From an uncultured Clostridia bacterium (lineage in GTDB: Bacteria; Bacillota; Clostridia; UBA1381): 20,465 nt of DNA. The translations under genes and the position numbers were made by a program. The DNA is taken from positions 1-20,465 of the forward strand of contig CAJUEZ010000034.1 in assembly GCA_910585485.1 (NCBI GenBank), in the 5' to 3' direction. The notes beneath the pieces were generated by a model that ran no database searches, had not been told where the DNA came from, and worked only from the letters and a program-made list of their open reading frames with translations. This document shows, piece by piece, positions 1 to 6,464 of this stretch; position 1 is the stretch's first letter, and every line of letters begins with the position of its first letter.

Positions 1-352
1 GAGAATCTGAGAAATCAAGAAGCAGATGTATTTTATTCTCTGAATCTTCCGGAAATATACGTCTCATATTACGAATATTATAACTGTCCATTCCTATGAT
101 ATAATCATATTTCTCATAATCGCTTTTCTTTATCTGTATAGCGCATTTTCCTTCTGTTGATATACCATACGTTTTCAGTTTGTTTCTTGTTCCGAAATGA
201 ACTCCGTTTCCTATTTCTTCTGTACTTGTGGCAGCGGAGGCGATAAAAAACTCATCTTCAATTCCTCTCTTCTTAACCATGTCCTTCATAACAAACTCAG
301 CCATTGGACTTCTGCATATATTGCCGTGACACACAAAAAGTATTTTTACCAT
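1..352 (-). CDS. Low-molecular-weight protein-tyrosine phosphatase (partial, C-terminus outside window)
   Basis: The frame is open from the ATG at 352 to the left edge, so 117 codons are visible and the C-terminus is missing. The N-terminus reads MVKILFVCHGNICRSPMAE. This contains the P-loop C-X5-R-S (Cys8, Arg14, Ser15) directly after the first beta strand, which is diagnostic of the low-molecular-weight tyrosine phosphatase family; arsenate reductases share the fold. The family is cytoplasmic, uses a cysteinyl-phosphate intermediate and is usually about 150 residues long. The general-acid Asp (DP motif near the C-terminus) would lie outside the window, so activity cannot be judged. A GGGAGG ribosome binding site lies 6 bases before the ATG. 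A terminator-like hairpin sits immediately upstream of that site, so the gene is either read through from the foldase gene or controlled there. Physiological substrate unknown. Confidence 0.88.
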   Translation of the reverse strand, partial: MVKILFVCHGNICRSPMAEFVMKDMVKKRGIEDEFFIASAATSTEEIGNGVHFGTRNKLKTYGISTEGKCAIQIKKSDYEKYDYIIGMDSYNIRNMRRIFPEDSENKIHLLLDFSDS

Positions 353-366
353 ACAAATCCTCCCGT

Positions 367-408
367 AAAAAAGATTGAATCTGCCGTTTTTAGGGCAAAT
401 TCAATCTT
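367..408 (-). terminator. Rho-independent terminator after the foldase gene
   Basis: Arms 371-385 and 394-408 pair over 15 bases with one mismatch around an 8-base loop. On the minus strand they are followed by a run of six T (367-372). The hairpin lies just after the foldase stop codon and ends only a few bases before the phosphatase ribosome binding site. Confidence 0.8.
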
Positions 409-415
409 AACATTT

Positions 416-1366
416 TTAGTTTGACTTTTCTTCTATTGTGATGTTCTTTATAACATCGTCATTAATTTCCACTTTAATTCCCAATTCCTCAGCTTTTTTA
501 TCCACAGCTTCAAGCTGTTTTTTAGAACTTAGCGCATACTTTATATTGCTCTTATTAGTCTCAAAATACTCATTAAATTTTTCATCCGCTTCATCAATTG
601 CAAGTCTTTGAATTATATGATAACCGTAAATCGACTTACATATTACAAATTCTCCCGGCATTACAGACTTTGTCGCTTCCTCAAATTCTTTTACCATATC
701 ACCGTCAGTAAAGAAATATCCGTCAGGATTCGAATTTATTCCGGGATCTTCATTATACTCGGCAATCAAAGCGTCAAAATCTTCACCGCTTTTAGCTTTT
801 TCCAAAACTTCATTTGCGGTCTTTTCCGCTTCCGCAAGCTGATCACCCTCTAACTCTTCGCCTGTTGTTTGATCCTTCGTGCTTATAAGAACATGTTTCG
901 CTCTTAAATAATCATTCTTAAATGTTTCCATCATTTCATCATCAGTTGGCTCCGCTATATCAAGTTCCTCAATAATTTTCGGAGCGTATATTGATGTTGA
1001 CATCAATACTTCAAGCACATCATCATCAAGTCCGTACTCTTTAAGAATTTTATCACTCTCTTTTTTTCCGCCAAGCTTCTGTCTGAAAGAACGCACATTC
1101 TTTGTTAATGTTTCCTTCTCGTCATCATCCATTTCCATATCCATTTTATCGGCTATATCGTTAAACAAGTAATTCTGTTTTACCACATCGCTGATATATT
1201 CCGGATCTGTAGAATTGGAGCCGTATTCACCAACAAACTTTATCACGCCTACCGAAATTTTGTTATCGCCGATTTTCATAGCGTTCTTGCTCATTTCCTT
1301 ATTTCCGCAACCGCTAAGCAACATAGCTCCCGCCATAGTAATTAAAAGTAATTTCTTTAACTTCAT
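416..1366 (-). CDS. PrsA/SurA-like peptidyl-prolyl cis-trans isomerase lipoprotein (foldase)
   Basis: Predicted extracytoplasmic lipoprotein foldase that assists folding of secreted proteins by prolyl isomerisation. The N-terminus is a lipoprotein signal peptide: a KLKK basic start, a hydrophobic stretch and the lipobox LLSGC, with the lipidated Cys at about residue 20. A SurA-like N-terminal helical region is followed by a parvulin (PpiC) domain at about residues 155-255. It begins RAKHVLIST, contains the NEDPGINSNPDGYFF segment, and ends with GYHIIQRL, all typical of PrsA. Length (about 316) is normal for PrsA. The open frame also has an ATG at 1372, but AAGGAG lies only 2 bases from it and 8 bases from the ATG at 1366, so I prefer 1366. 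It is a single-gene unit with its own promoter (1402-1430) and a terminator downstream. Lipoprotein status and the domain are clear; the client proteins are unknown. Confidence 0.9.
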   Translation of the reverse strand: MKLKKLLLITMAGAMLLSGCGNKEMSKNAMKIGDNKISVGVIKFVGEYGSNSTDPEYISDVVKQNYLFNDIADKMDMEMDDDEKETLTKNVRSFRQKLGGKKESDKILKEYGLDDDVLEVLMSTSIYAPKIIEELDIAEPTDDEMMETFKNDYLRAKHVLISTKDQTTGEELEGDQLAEAEKTANEVLEKAKSGEDFDALIAEYNEDPGINSNPDGYFFTDGDMVKEFEEATKSVMPGEFVICKSIYGYHIIQRLAIDEADEKFNEYFETNKSNIKYALSSKKQLEAVDKKAEELGIKVEINDDVIKNITIEEKSN

Positions 1367-1392
1367 TTTCATATCTCCTTATCTTTTTGAAC

Positions 1393-1409
1393 ATTATACT
1401 TAGTATAAT
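1393..1409. promoter_or_regulatory. Perfect palindrome over the foldase -10 region (possible operator)
   Basis: ATTATAC-TTA-GTATAAT is a perfect 7-3-7 inverted repeat covering the whole -10 hexamer of the foldase promoter. Its position is that of a repressor operator, but the sequence is AT-rich and half of it is explained by the -10 element itself. Confidence 0.35.
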
Positions 1410-1430
1410 CCTATATGCCTATAATGTCAA
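1402..1430 (-). promoter_or_regulatory. Sigma-A promoter of the foldase gene
   Basis: Minus strand TTGACA (1425-1430), 17-base spacer, TATACT (1402-1407). It lies about 35 bases before the ribosome binding site. Confidence 0.8.
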
Positions 1431-1591
1431 TACATATTTTATGAACTTTTAAATAAATATTTTGTAATGTTCCATGATGTAAAACAGCGTTCTTCTTATT
1501 TCCAAACACGGTTACAAGTTTCGCCCGTGAATCTCTTACACCATATCTTTTTCTATCGCTTTTATCTTCTCCAACAGTATTCTCTATTTCA

Positions 1592-2356
1592 TCATTCCGC
1601 AGACAAAAACTCTGCCACCTCGCTGACTACTCTTTCACCCGAAAAGTCCTCTAAGCCATGGCTTTCACCTTCAATAATGTCAAGCGTGACATTATCCATA
1701 CATTCTTTATATCTTTTTGCTCCGATAACTCCGACAGCCTCATCTTTCGTTCCGTGAATTATCAGTGTCTTACCTTCAAACATAGAGGTTGTTTCATATA
1801 TCGGAAGAGTTTTCGCAATTCTGAAATACAGTCCTCCCAAATGAAAATGCTCTTTCTCTGTATTAATCATTTCTATATGTTCGGGAATATTTCTCTTGTC
1901 ATACTCAATTCCAAAGCACGAACCCTTCAGAGCATCATCCTTAATAGTCGCCGCGGGCGCAAGCATAACAAGCTTTGAAACATACTCTCTGTAATACCCC
2001 GCAATCATACCTCCGACAAGAGCGCCCTGAGAATGTCCAACTATATAAATATCCGTGACAAAATCAAGATTTCTCACATAATCAATGACCTTCGCGGCAT
2101 CAAGTATCTCGCTGTATACATTCATATCTGAAAAATCGCCATCACTTTCACCATGTCCGTCAAAATCAAACTTTATAACGGCTATTCCCTTTTCAAGAAG
2201 CCTGTCAGCTATTTTTGTAAACAGATTTCTTCTAACGTTTCCTCTGTCGCTCATAAGCCCGTGAAATATTATCGCCGCCGGACATTTTTCTTTTCCGTCA
2301 GGCTTCAAAAGATCCCCTCTAAGAGTTAATCCGTCTCTTTTTATACTTATTTCCAT
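1592..2356 (-). CDS. Alpha/beta hydrolase, cinnamoyl/feruloyl-esterase-like
   Basis: Cytoplasmic serine hydrolase of 254 residues with no signal peptide. An oxyanion HG follows the first core strand (FHG, residues 31-33). The nucleophile elbow is GHSQG with Ser109. The acid is Asp205 in HGTKDEAV and the catalytic His233 lies in GESHG. The N-terminal pattern (ISIKRDGLTLRGDLLKP, FDFDGHGESDGDFSDM) resembles the intracellular cinnamoyl/feruloyl esterases of gut Firmicutes such as Est1E; the substrate is inferred only. The start at 2356 has GGGAGG 7 bases upstream; a TTG-initiated extension of nine residues to 2383 overlaps that site and is unlikely. The larC stop codon is 16 bases upstream, so both genes are probably on one message. 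I see no convincing terminator after it before the next promoter. Confidence 0.88.
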   Translation of the reverse strand: MEISIKRDGLTLRGDLLKPDGKEKCPAAIIFHGLMSDRGNVRRNLFTKIADRLLEKGIAVIKFDFDGHGESDGDFSDMNVYSEILDAAKVIDYVRNLDFVTDIYIVGHSQGALVGGMIAGYYREYVSKLVMLAPAATIKDDALKGSCFGIEYDKRNIPEHIEMINTEKEHFHLGGLYFRIAKTLPIYETTSMFEGKTLIIHGTKDEAVGVIGAKRYKECMDNVTLDIIEGESHGLEDFSGERVVSEVAEFLSAE

Positions 2357-2372
2357 TGTAATTCCTCCCATT

Positions 2373-3596
2373 TCATATATCAAAATCCACTTTTACATCT
2401 CTTACGGCAATATCCTTTTCTAAGGCAATTTTTTTCAAATCCTCATATTCCGCCTTACCTTTACTGACACCGAAACCGCTTGCCTTTTTCACTCTTACAT
2501 CTCCCGATGATGTCTGTACAACCTCCTCTTTCCTGTCAAGAATGTACCGCGCAGATGATGTTTCACGTATACCTATTGTTGAAGTATATTTGAATATCAT
2601 TTCAGCCATTTCCTGTTTGTTATTCTCACGGCATATAAGCGTAAGCAAAACCCCCGGACGGTTCTTTTTCATATACACCGGCATTGTAAAAACATCTAAC
2701 GCGCCCTTATCCATTAATCGCTCAACTGCAAATCCGATTTCTTCTCCGGTCATATCGTCTATATTACACGAGAGCGTTATTACTTTATCTCTCATATCAT
2801 CGTTTTCGCTTAGCATAACTCTTACAGCGGATAATATCTCCACTCCGTCACTGTCATAAAAATGACGTTTTCCCATGCCGCAGCCTATATCGACTGTTTT
2901 AAGTGATATATTATCCACAAACTCATCAGTAAAATATTTAAGCAGCGCCGCGCCCGTGGGAGTACACAGTTCGCCCTCTACGTTTCCGCTGTAAATCGGC
3001 ACATCTTTTAGTATATAAGCCGTTGCGGGAGCCGGTACGGGTAATATTCCATGCGCGCATTTTACGTGTCCGTATCCAACATTTATATAAGATGTATATA
3101 TTTTATCAGGCTTTAACTCGTCTATAAGCATGCAGACTCCGGCAATATCCGCTACCGCGTCCATTGAGCCAACTTCATGAAAATGTATTTGATCTATTTC
3201 TTTTCCATGCGCTTGCCCTTCCGCCTCAGCGATAAGATTATATACCGATATTATATCAGTTTTAATTTTATCAGAAACATTAAGATTATTTATTATGTTC
3301 TTTATTTCCTTCATACCTGTATGATGATGCTCGTGATGCTCATGCTCATGATTATGCGCATGGTGTTTCTCATGAATAATATCCTCCTCTTCCACGCCAT
3401 TCACAAGCACTCGTACTCCCGCCGCGCTTATACCGCATTTAACCACGTTTGTTCTTTCAACTTTCACATTAGGTATTCCTATATTATTAAATCTTTCTAT
3501 AAAACGCTCAGCGTCGGGATGAAGTTCCAGTAATGCCGACATAAGCATATCCCCCGCCGCTCCCATATTACATTCAAAATATACAGTTCTCATCAT
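2373..3596 (-). CDS. larC: Nickel-pincer cofactor nickel-insertion protein LarC
   Basis: LarC inserts nickel into pyridinium-3,5-bisthiocarboxylic acid mononucleotide, giving the nickel-pincer cofactor of lactate racemase (LarA) and related enzymes. Family marks: ECNMGAAGDM at the N-terminus; HFHEVGSMDAVADIAG (about residues 138-153); LPVPAPATA; LCTPTGAALL; and in the C-terminal half CNIDDMTGEEIGFAVERL with MKKNRPG. A His-rich linker (about residues 75-92, HEKHHAHNHEHEHHEHHH) is likely a metal-binding segment. At about 407 residues it is one unbroken frame; in Lactiplantibacillus plantarum the full protein needs a programmed frameshift between larC1 and larC2. Start at 3596 or the adjacent 3593: AAAGGAG lies 4-7 bases before. 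An in-frame TTG at 3617 lies before that site and is rejected. larA, larB and larE are not in this window. Confidence 0.93.
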   Translation of the reverse strand: MMRTVYFECNMGAAGDMLMSALLELHPDAERFIERFNNIGIPNVKVERTNVVKCGISAAGVRVLVNGVEEEDIIHEKHHAHNHEHEHHEHHHTGMKEIKNIINNLNVSDKIKTDIISVYNLIAEAEGQAHGKEIDQIHFHEVGSMDAVADIAGVCMLIDELKPDKIYTSYINVGYGHVKCAHGILPVPAPATAYILKDVPIYSGNVEGELCTPTGAALLKYFTDEFVDNISLKTVDIGCGMGKRHFYDSDGVEILSAVRVMLSENDDMRDKVITLSCNIDDMTGEEIGFAVERLMDKGALDVFTMPVYMKKNRPGVLLTLICRENNKQEMAEMIFKYTSTIGIRETSSARYILDRKEEVVQTSSGDVRVKKASGFGVSKGKAEYEDLKKIALEKDIAVRDVKVDFDI

Positions 3597-3644
3597 CTGT
3601 CTCCTTTCACTATACAATGCCGCCGTTTGTATTCATCACAATAT

Positions 3645-3673
3645 ATTATAAGTTCTTTTGAAAATTCTGTCAA
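3645..3673 (-). promoter_or_regulatory. Sigma-A promoter of larC
   Basis: Minus strand TTGACA (3668-3673), 17-base spacer, TATAAT (3645-3650), a perfect consensus match about 50 bases before the larC start. It begins just after the terminator of the preceding operon. Confidence 0.85.
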
Positions 3674-3708
3674 TTACCAATTATAACTCATTCTTGCAAA
3701 TAACACAA

Positions 3709-3731
3709 AACTGCCGTAAAATACGGCAGTT
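3709..3731 (-). terminator. Terminator of the condensation/carrier/ligase/hydrolase operon
   Basis: AACTGCCGTA (3709-3718) pairs perfectly with TACGGCAGTT (3722-3731) around a 3-base loop. On the minus strand the stem is followed by a short T-rich tail (TTGTGTT). It lies 15 bases after the hydrolase stop. Confidence 0.75.
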
Positions 3732-3746
3732 TATTTTAAAATTCAG

Positions 3747-4628
3747 CTATTTGCTTTTCACAAATCCGCATATATTGTTAATTGCGGCTGAGCCCTCGGG
3801 AATTATGCCTATAAGCGCCCAATCATGACACAATCCTTTCCCTTCCACAGGCATAAGTTCGGCGCCGTCAGTTTTGATTTTATCTATAAGCTCGTTTATG
3901 TACGCGTAAAAAATTTCATTTGTCCCGTAATAGAGTTGTATCGGCGGGAATGATGAATAATCTGTTCTAAGCGTGTTAAAATCATCACGCAAATCAGAAT
4001 TATTTCCTATCCAGTATTTTTTCACAAGTTCAAGGGTTCTGACGGATAAAATGACGTCCTTATCCTCCAACGCTTTCATTTCTCCGTCATCTTTGTCTAT
4101 GCCGACAGACGGCGAAATCAGAACTATGCCCTTTGGCTTGATTTCAGTTCCGGCGCAAACGCTTACCGAAAGAGCCGCGCCCGCGCTGTCACCTATGATT
4201 GTTATATCCTCAGGCTCATGATGTTTAAGTATTTCTCTGTACACCTCATCAAGATGAAGCATAGCCTCGTTTATCAAGCCTTCAGGTCCGAGCGGATAAA
4301 ACGGAAAATACAAAACCGCGCCGGTCCGTTTTACCAGTTTTTCGGCAAAACGGTAATGCAAAAGCGTCGGCGACATCATACCGCCGCCTCCGTGTATAAA
4401 CAAAATCACGTTTGATGCCGTATGATTTTTCGGCTGAATTTTAAACAGCGGCTTTTTGCCTATGTCAATTTTTTCCACATTTAAATGTTTATACAAAAAA
4501 TCAGGCAAATCATTTGCGCGGTGATTTTTCACAATATATTCAAGCATTTCCTCTTCGGGCATACTATATATTTTTTTAATATCGACCGCTCTTATACAAT
4601 GCTCTAAAACTCTGTATCGAAAACTCAT
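3747..4628 (-). CDS. HSL-family (alpha/beta-hydrolase fold-3) esterase/lipase-like protein
   Basis: A 293-residue hydrolase of the hormone-sensitive-lipase family. It has the oxyanion motif HGGGG (residues 79-83), nucleophile elbow GDSAGA (Ser148) and His268 in GLCHDW. Where most relatives have Asp as the third catalytic residue, the aligned segment reads YYGTNEIFYAY, so Glu238 appears to replace it. No signal peptide, hence probably cytoplasmic. GGAGGG lies 5 bases before the ATG. It starts 58 bases after the acyl-ligase stop with no promoter seen between, and ends at the operon terminator, so it is the likely last gene of the C/carrier/ligase operon. Possible roles (inferred): releasing the acyl product from the carrier, or freeing fatty acids from lipids to feed the ligase. 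A distinct unlinked role remains possible. Confidence 0.85.
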   Translation of the reverse strand: MSFRYRVLEHCIRAVDIKKIYSMPEEEMLEYIVKNHRANDLPDFLYKHLNVEKIDIGKKPLFKIQPKNHTASNVILFIHGGGGMMSPTLLHYRFAEKLVKRTGAVLYFPFYPLGPEGLINEAMLHLDEVYREILKHHEPEDITIIGDSAGAALSVSVCAGTEIKPKGIVLISPSVGIDKDDGEMKALEDKDVILSVRTLELVKKYWIGNNSDLRDDFNTLRTDYSSFPPIQLYYGTNEIFYAYINELIDKIKTDGAELMPVEGKGLCHDWALIGIIPEGSAAINNICGFVKSK

Positions 4629-4654
4629 TTTTCCCTCCGTTTTTATTCATAAGA

Positions 4655-4679
4655 CAAGGACGGTCAGAATCCGTCCTTG
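4655..4679 (-). other. Intercistronic hairpin between acyl ligase and HSL hydrolase
   Basis: CAAGGACGG (4655-4663) and CCGTCCTTG (4671-4679) form a perfect 9-base stem with a 7-base loop. On the minus strand no proper T run follows (GTCTTATG), so it is a poor terminator. It may protect or process the message, or partly attenuate the last gene. Confidence 0.6.
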
Positions 4680-4685
4680 ATTATA

Positions 4686-6224
4686 TTATGAAGTTTTTCC
4701 CACAAGATTTCTGCGTTTAATTTTCTTTGACGCTGTTTTTTCAAATTCGGTATCACGAAGCACAAGACCATGAATCTGCTTAGGCTGCGGAAGAGTATCG
4801 TTTACCTTGTCAATCTCTTCTTGTATCTGCCCCCTTGTATCGGTAAATTCGTAGTCAGGATTCGGATATACCTCAGCAGTGATAACGCCATCCAAATCAT
4901 AAACGACAATTTCCTTCACCGCGTCCACGCATGCGAATTTGTTTTCCAGTTCCTCAGGCGAGACATTTTCACCATTTGCCAAAATAATAAGATTCTTCTT
5001 TCTGCCGTTTATAAAAACATGATTATCCTTTACATATCCCAAATCACCTGTCCTGAGCCAACCGTCCTCAGTGAGTGCCTTGGCTGTTTCCTCAGGATTT
5101 TTATAATAACCCAACATAACAGACGGACTTTTTACCCAAAGTTCGCCGTCAACCGTCTTCACCTGACAGCCGGGAACAATACGTCCTACCGACTCAGGAT
5201 ACGGGCAACCCTTAACACCTGTACTAACGCGCGCCGTACATTCCGTCATGCCGTAACCCTGCGCCGCCTCAATACCAAACTCCTTATAACCTTCTATAAT
5301 CTCAGGACTAAGATATGCGCCGCCCACATAAAGGATTTCAAAATCCTCACCAAACATTTCCCGTCCGATGGCTATCTTATCAGGATTCGTTTTTGCTTCC
5401 ATTCGCATTTTATTCAGTATGGACACTGCTATCATAGGCACAAACGTAGTCTGAACAGGTCTGTATCTTTTCAGATTTTTAGGAATGCGCATAAGCGAGT
5501 CGTTTATACAAAGAATACTTCCGTACCACAGCGTGCACATAATATCACACGTAAAGCAGAAAACATGGTGCACCGGCAAAAGCGTAAGACGCTTGTCACC
5601 GTGATAACCCAAATCAGGCTCACATGTCGCATTGTCTATCATATTCGCATGACTGAGCATTACTCCCTTGCTCTGTCCCGTTGTGCCCGACGTGAATATT
5701 ATAGTTGCCATAGAATCGGGGTCTATATCGCCCGCCGGGGCATTTCCGCTGTATTTTTCAATTATCCGGGTAAGAGAAATCGTTCCTTCACAATCGCCGT
5801 GAAGATGCACAATATACTTCACCTGAGGGCAAAGTTTTTTTAACTCCTCCACACTTTCCTCTCTTTTTTCATCTAAAAATATAAGTTCAGCGTCTGAACG
5901 GTTAATCTCGTCTGCCAGTTCCTTTGCCCCGTTTGCGGCATTAAGCGGCACTGCCACACAGCCGCTTATAGTTACGGCGAACCATGCCGCGACAAATTCA
6001 TAACTTGTAGCGCCGAATATTGCCGCGTGCGCGCCTCTTTTAAATTCTGTCTGTATCCACGCTCCGACAGCATCCATATCGTGCTTTAGATTGTTGAAAC
6101 TTCTTTCCTGAAATTCCTTATGCTCATACCAGCGCATAAAAGGCTCGTCACCAAATCTCTGCGCGGCTGTATATGCCAAATCACGAGTTGTTTTTACATT
6201 ATTCCTGCTGAAAGGTTCCATCAC
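4686..6224 (-). CDS. AMP-forming acyl ligase (fatty acyl-AMP / acyl-ACP synthetase type, stand-alone adenylation enzyme)
   Basis: About 511 residues, one complete ANL-superfamily adenylating enzyme. Motifs in order: P-loop FTSGTTGQSKGVMLSH (about 177-192); LPVHHVF (about 216-222), as in acyl-CoA synthetases; GYGMTE (about 323); TGDLGY (about 392); GRKKN hinge (about 407) leading into ILANGENVSPEELE; and the C-terminal catalytic lysine in KTASKKIKR (Lys501). The pattern is closer to fatty-acid ligases than to amino-acid adenylation domains. Predicted to activate a carboxylic acid, probably a fatty acid, as acyl-AMP and load it on the adjacent carrier protein. The start is either GTG at 6224 or ATG at 6221; both overlap the carrier's TGA stop and share a GGAGGG site inside its end, which implies translational coupling. 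Substrate identity is inferred. Confidence 0.9.
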   Translation of the reverse strand: MMEPFSRNNVKTTRDLAYTAAQRFGDEPFMRWYEHKEFQERSFNNLKHDMDAVGAWIQTEFKRGAHAAIFGATSYEFVAAWFAVTISGCVAVPLNAANGAKELADEINRSDAELIFLDEKREESVEELKKLCPQVKYIVHLHGDCEGTISLTRIIEKYSGNAPAGDIDPDSMATIIFTSGTTGQSKGVMLSHANMIDNATCEPDLGYHGDKRLTLLPVHHVFCFTCDIMCTLWYGSILCINDSLMRIPKNLKRYRPVQTTFVPMIAVSILNKMRMEAKTNPDKIAIGREMFGEDFEILYVGGAYLSPEIIEGYKEFGIEAAQGYGMTECTARVSTGVKGCPYPESVGRIVPGCQVKTVDGELWVKSPSVMLGYYKNPEETAKALTEDGWLRTGDLGYVKDNHVFINGRKKNLIILANGENVSPEELENKFACVDAVKEIVVYDLDGVITAEVYPNPDYEFTDTRGQIQEEIDKVNDTLPQPKQIHGLVLRDTEFEKTASKKIKRRNLVGKTS

Positions 6225-6445
6225 TGCTGACCCTCCAGATATTCTAAAAGTTCCGCCACTGTCTTAGATGTGCTTGCTTTGTCCTCTTCGATTTCTATGT
6301 CCATATCGTCCTCTATATCACCAAGCATGCACATAAAATCATATGAGTTAAATCCCAAATCCTCCGAAAAACGCGCCTGGGGCACTATTGCCTCATCTTC
6401 TACCTCAACATATCGCTTTATAAGTTCCTTTAACTGTTCCAACAT
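6221..6445 (-). CDS. Acyl/peptidyl carrier protein (stand-alone)
   Basis: A 74-residue acidic four-helix carrier protein of normal size. The phosphopantetheine attachment site is LGFNSYDF with Ser34; the family usually has D-S-L or D-S-I there, so Asn before and Tyr after the serine are unusual. It carries the growing acyl group as a thioester on its 4'-phosphopantetheine arm, between the ligase encoded next and the condensation protein encoded just before. AAGGAGG lies 8 bases before the ATG. It begins 19 bases after the condensation gene's stop, and its own stop overlaps the ligase start. That position argues for a dedicated carrier rather than the housekeeping AcpP of fatty acid synthesis. 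No phosphopantetheinyl transferase is visible here; one encoded elsewhere would be needed. Confidence 0.9.
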   Translation of the reverse strand: MLEQLKELIKRYVEVEDEAIVPQARFSEDLGFNSYDFMCMLGDIEDDMDIEIEEDKASTSKTVAELLEYLEGQQ

Positions 6446-6464
6446 TTTCTTTTCCTCCTTAAAA

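Noticed and set aside
1431..1591. An open stretch on the minus strand after the hydrolase stop (shifted frame) and a small hairpin 1507-1529
   Set aside because: The frame has no start codon or ribosome site and resembles no family I know. The hairpin has only five base pairs and no proper T run, so neither a small gene nor a terminator can be supported.
2357..2383. N-terminal extension of the alpha/beta hydrolase to a TTG at 2383
   Set aside because: It would overlap the larC stop and includes the GGGAGG site that serves the ATG at 2356.
4770..5843. A 357-codon open frame on the plus strand inside the acyl-ligase gene
   Set aside because: It is antisense to a gene with all its family motifs. 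It has no ribosome site, no recognisable domain, and an Arg/Ile/Tyr/His-rich composition typical of an antisense shadow.
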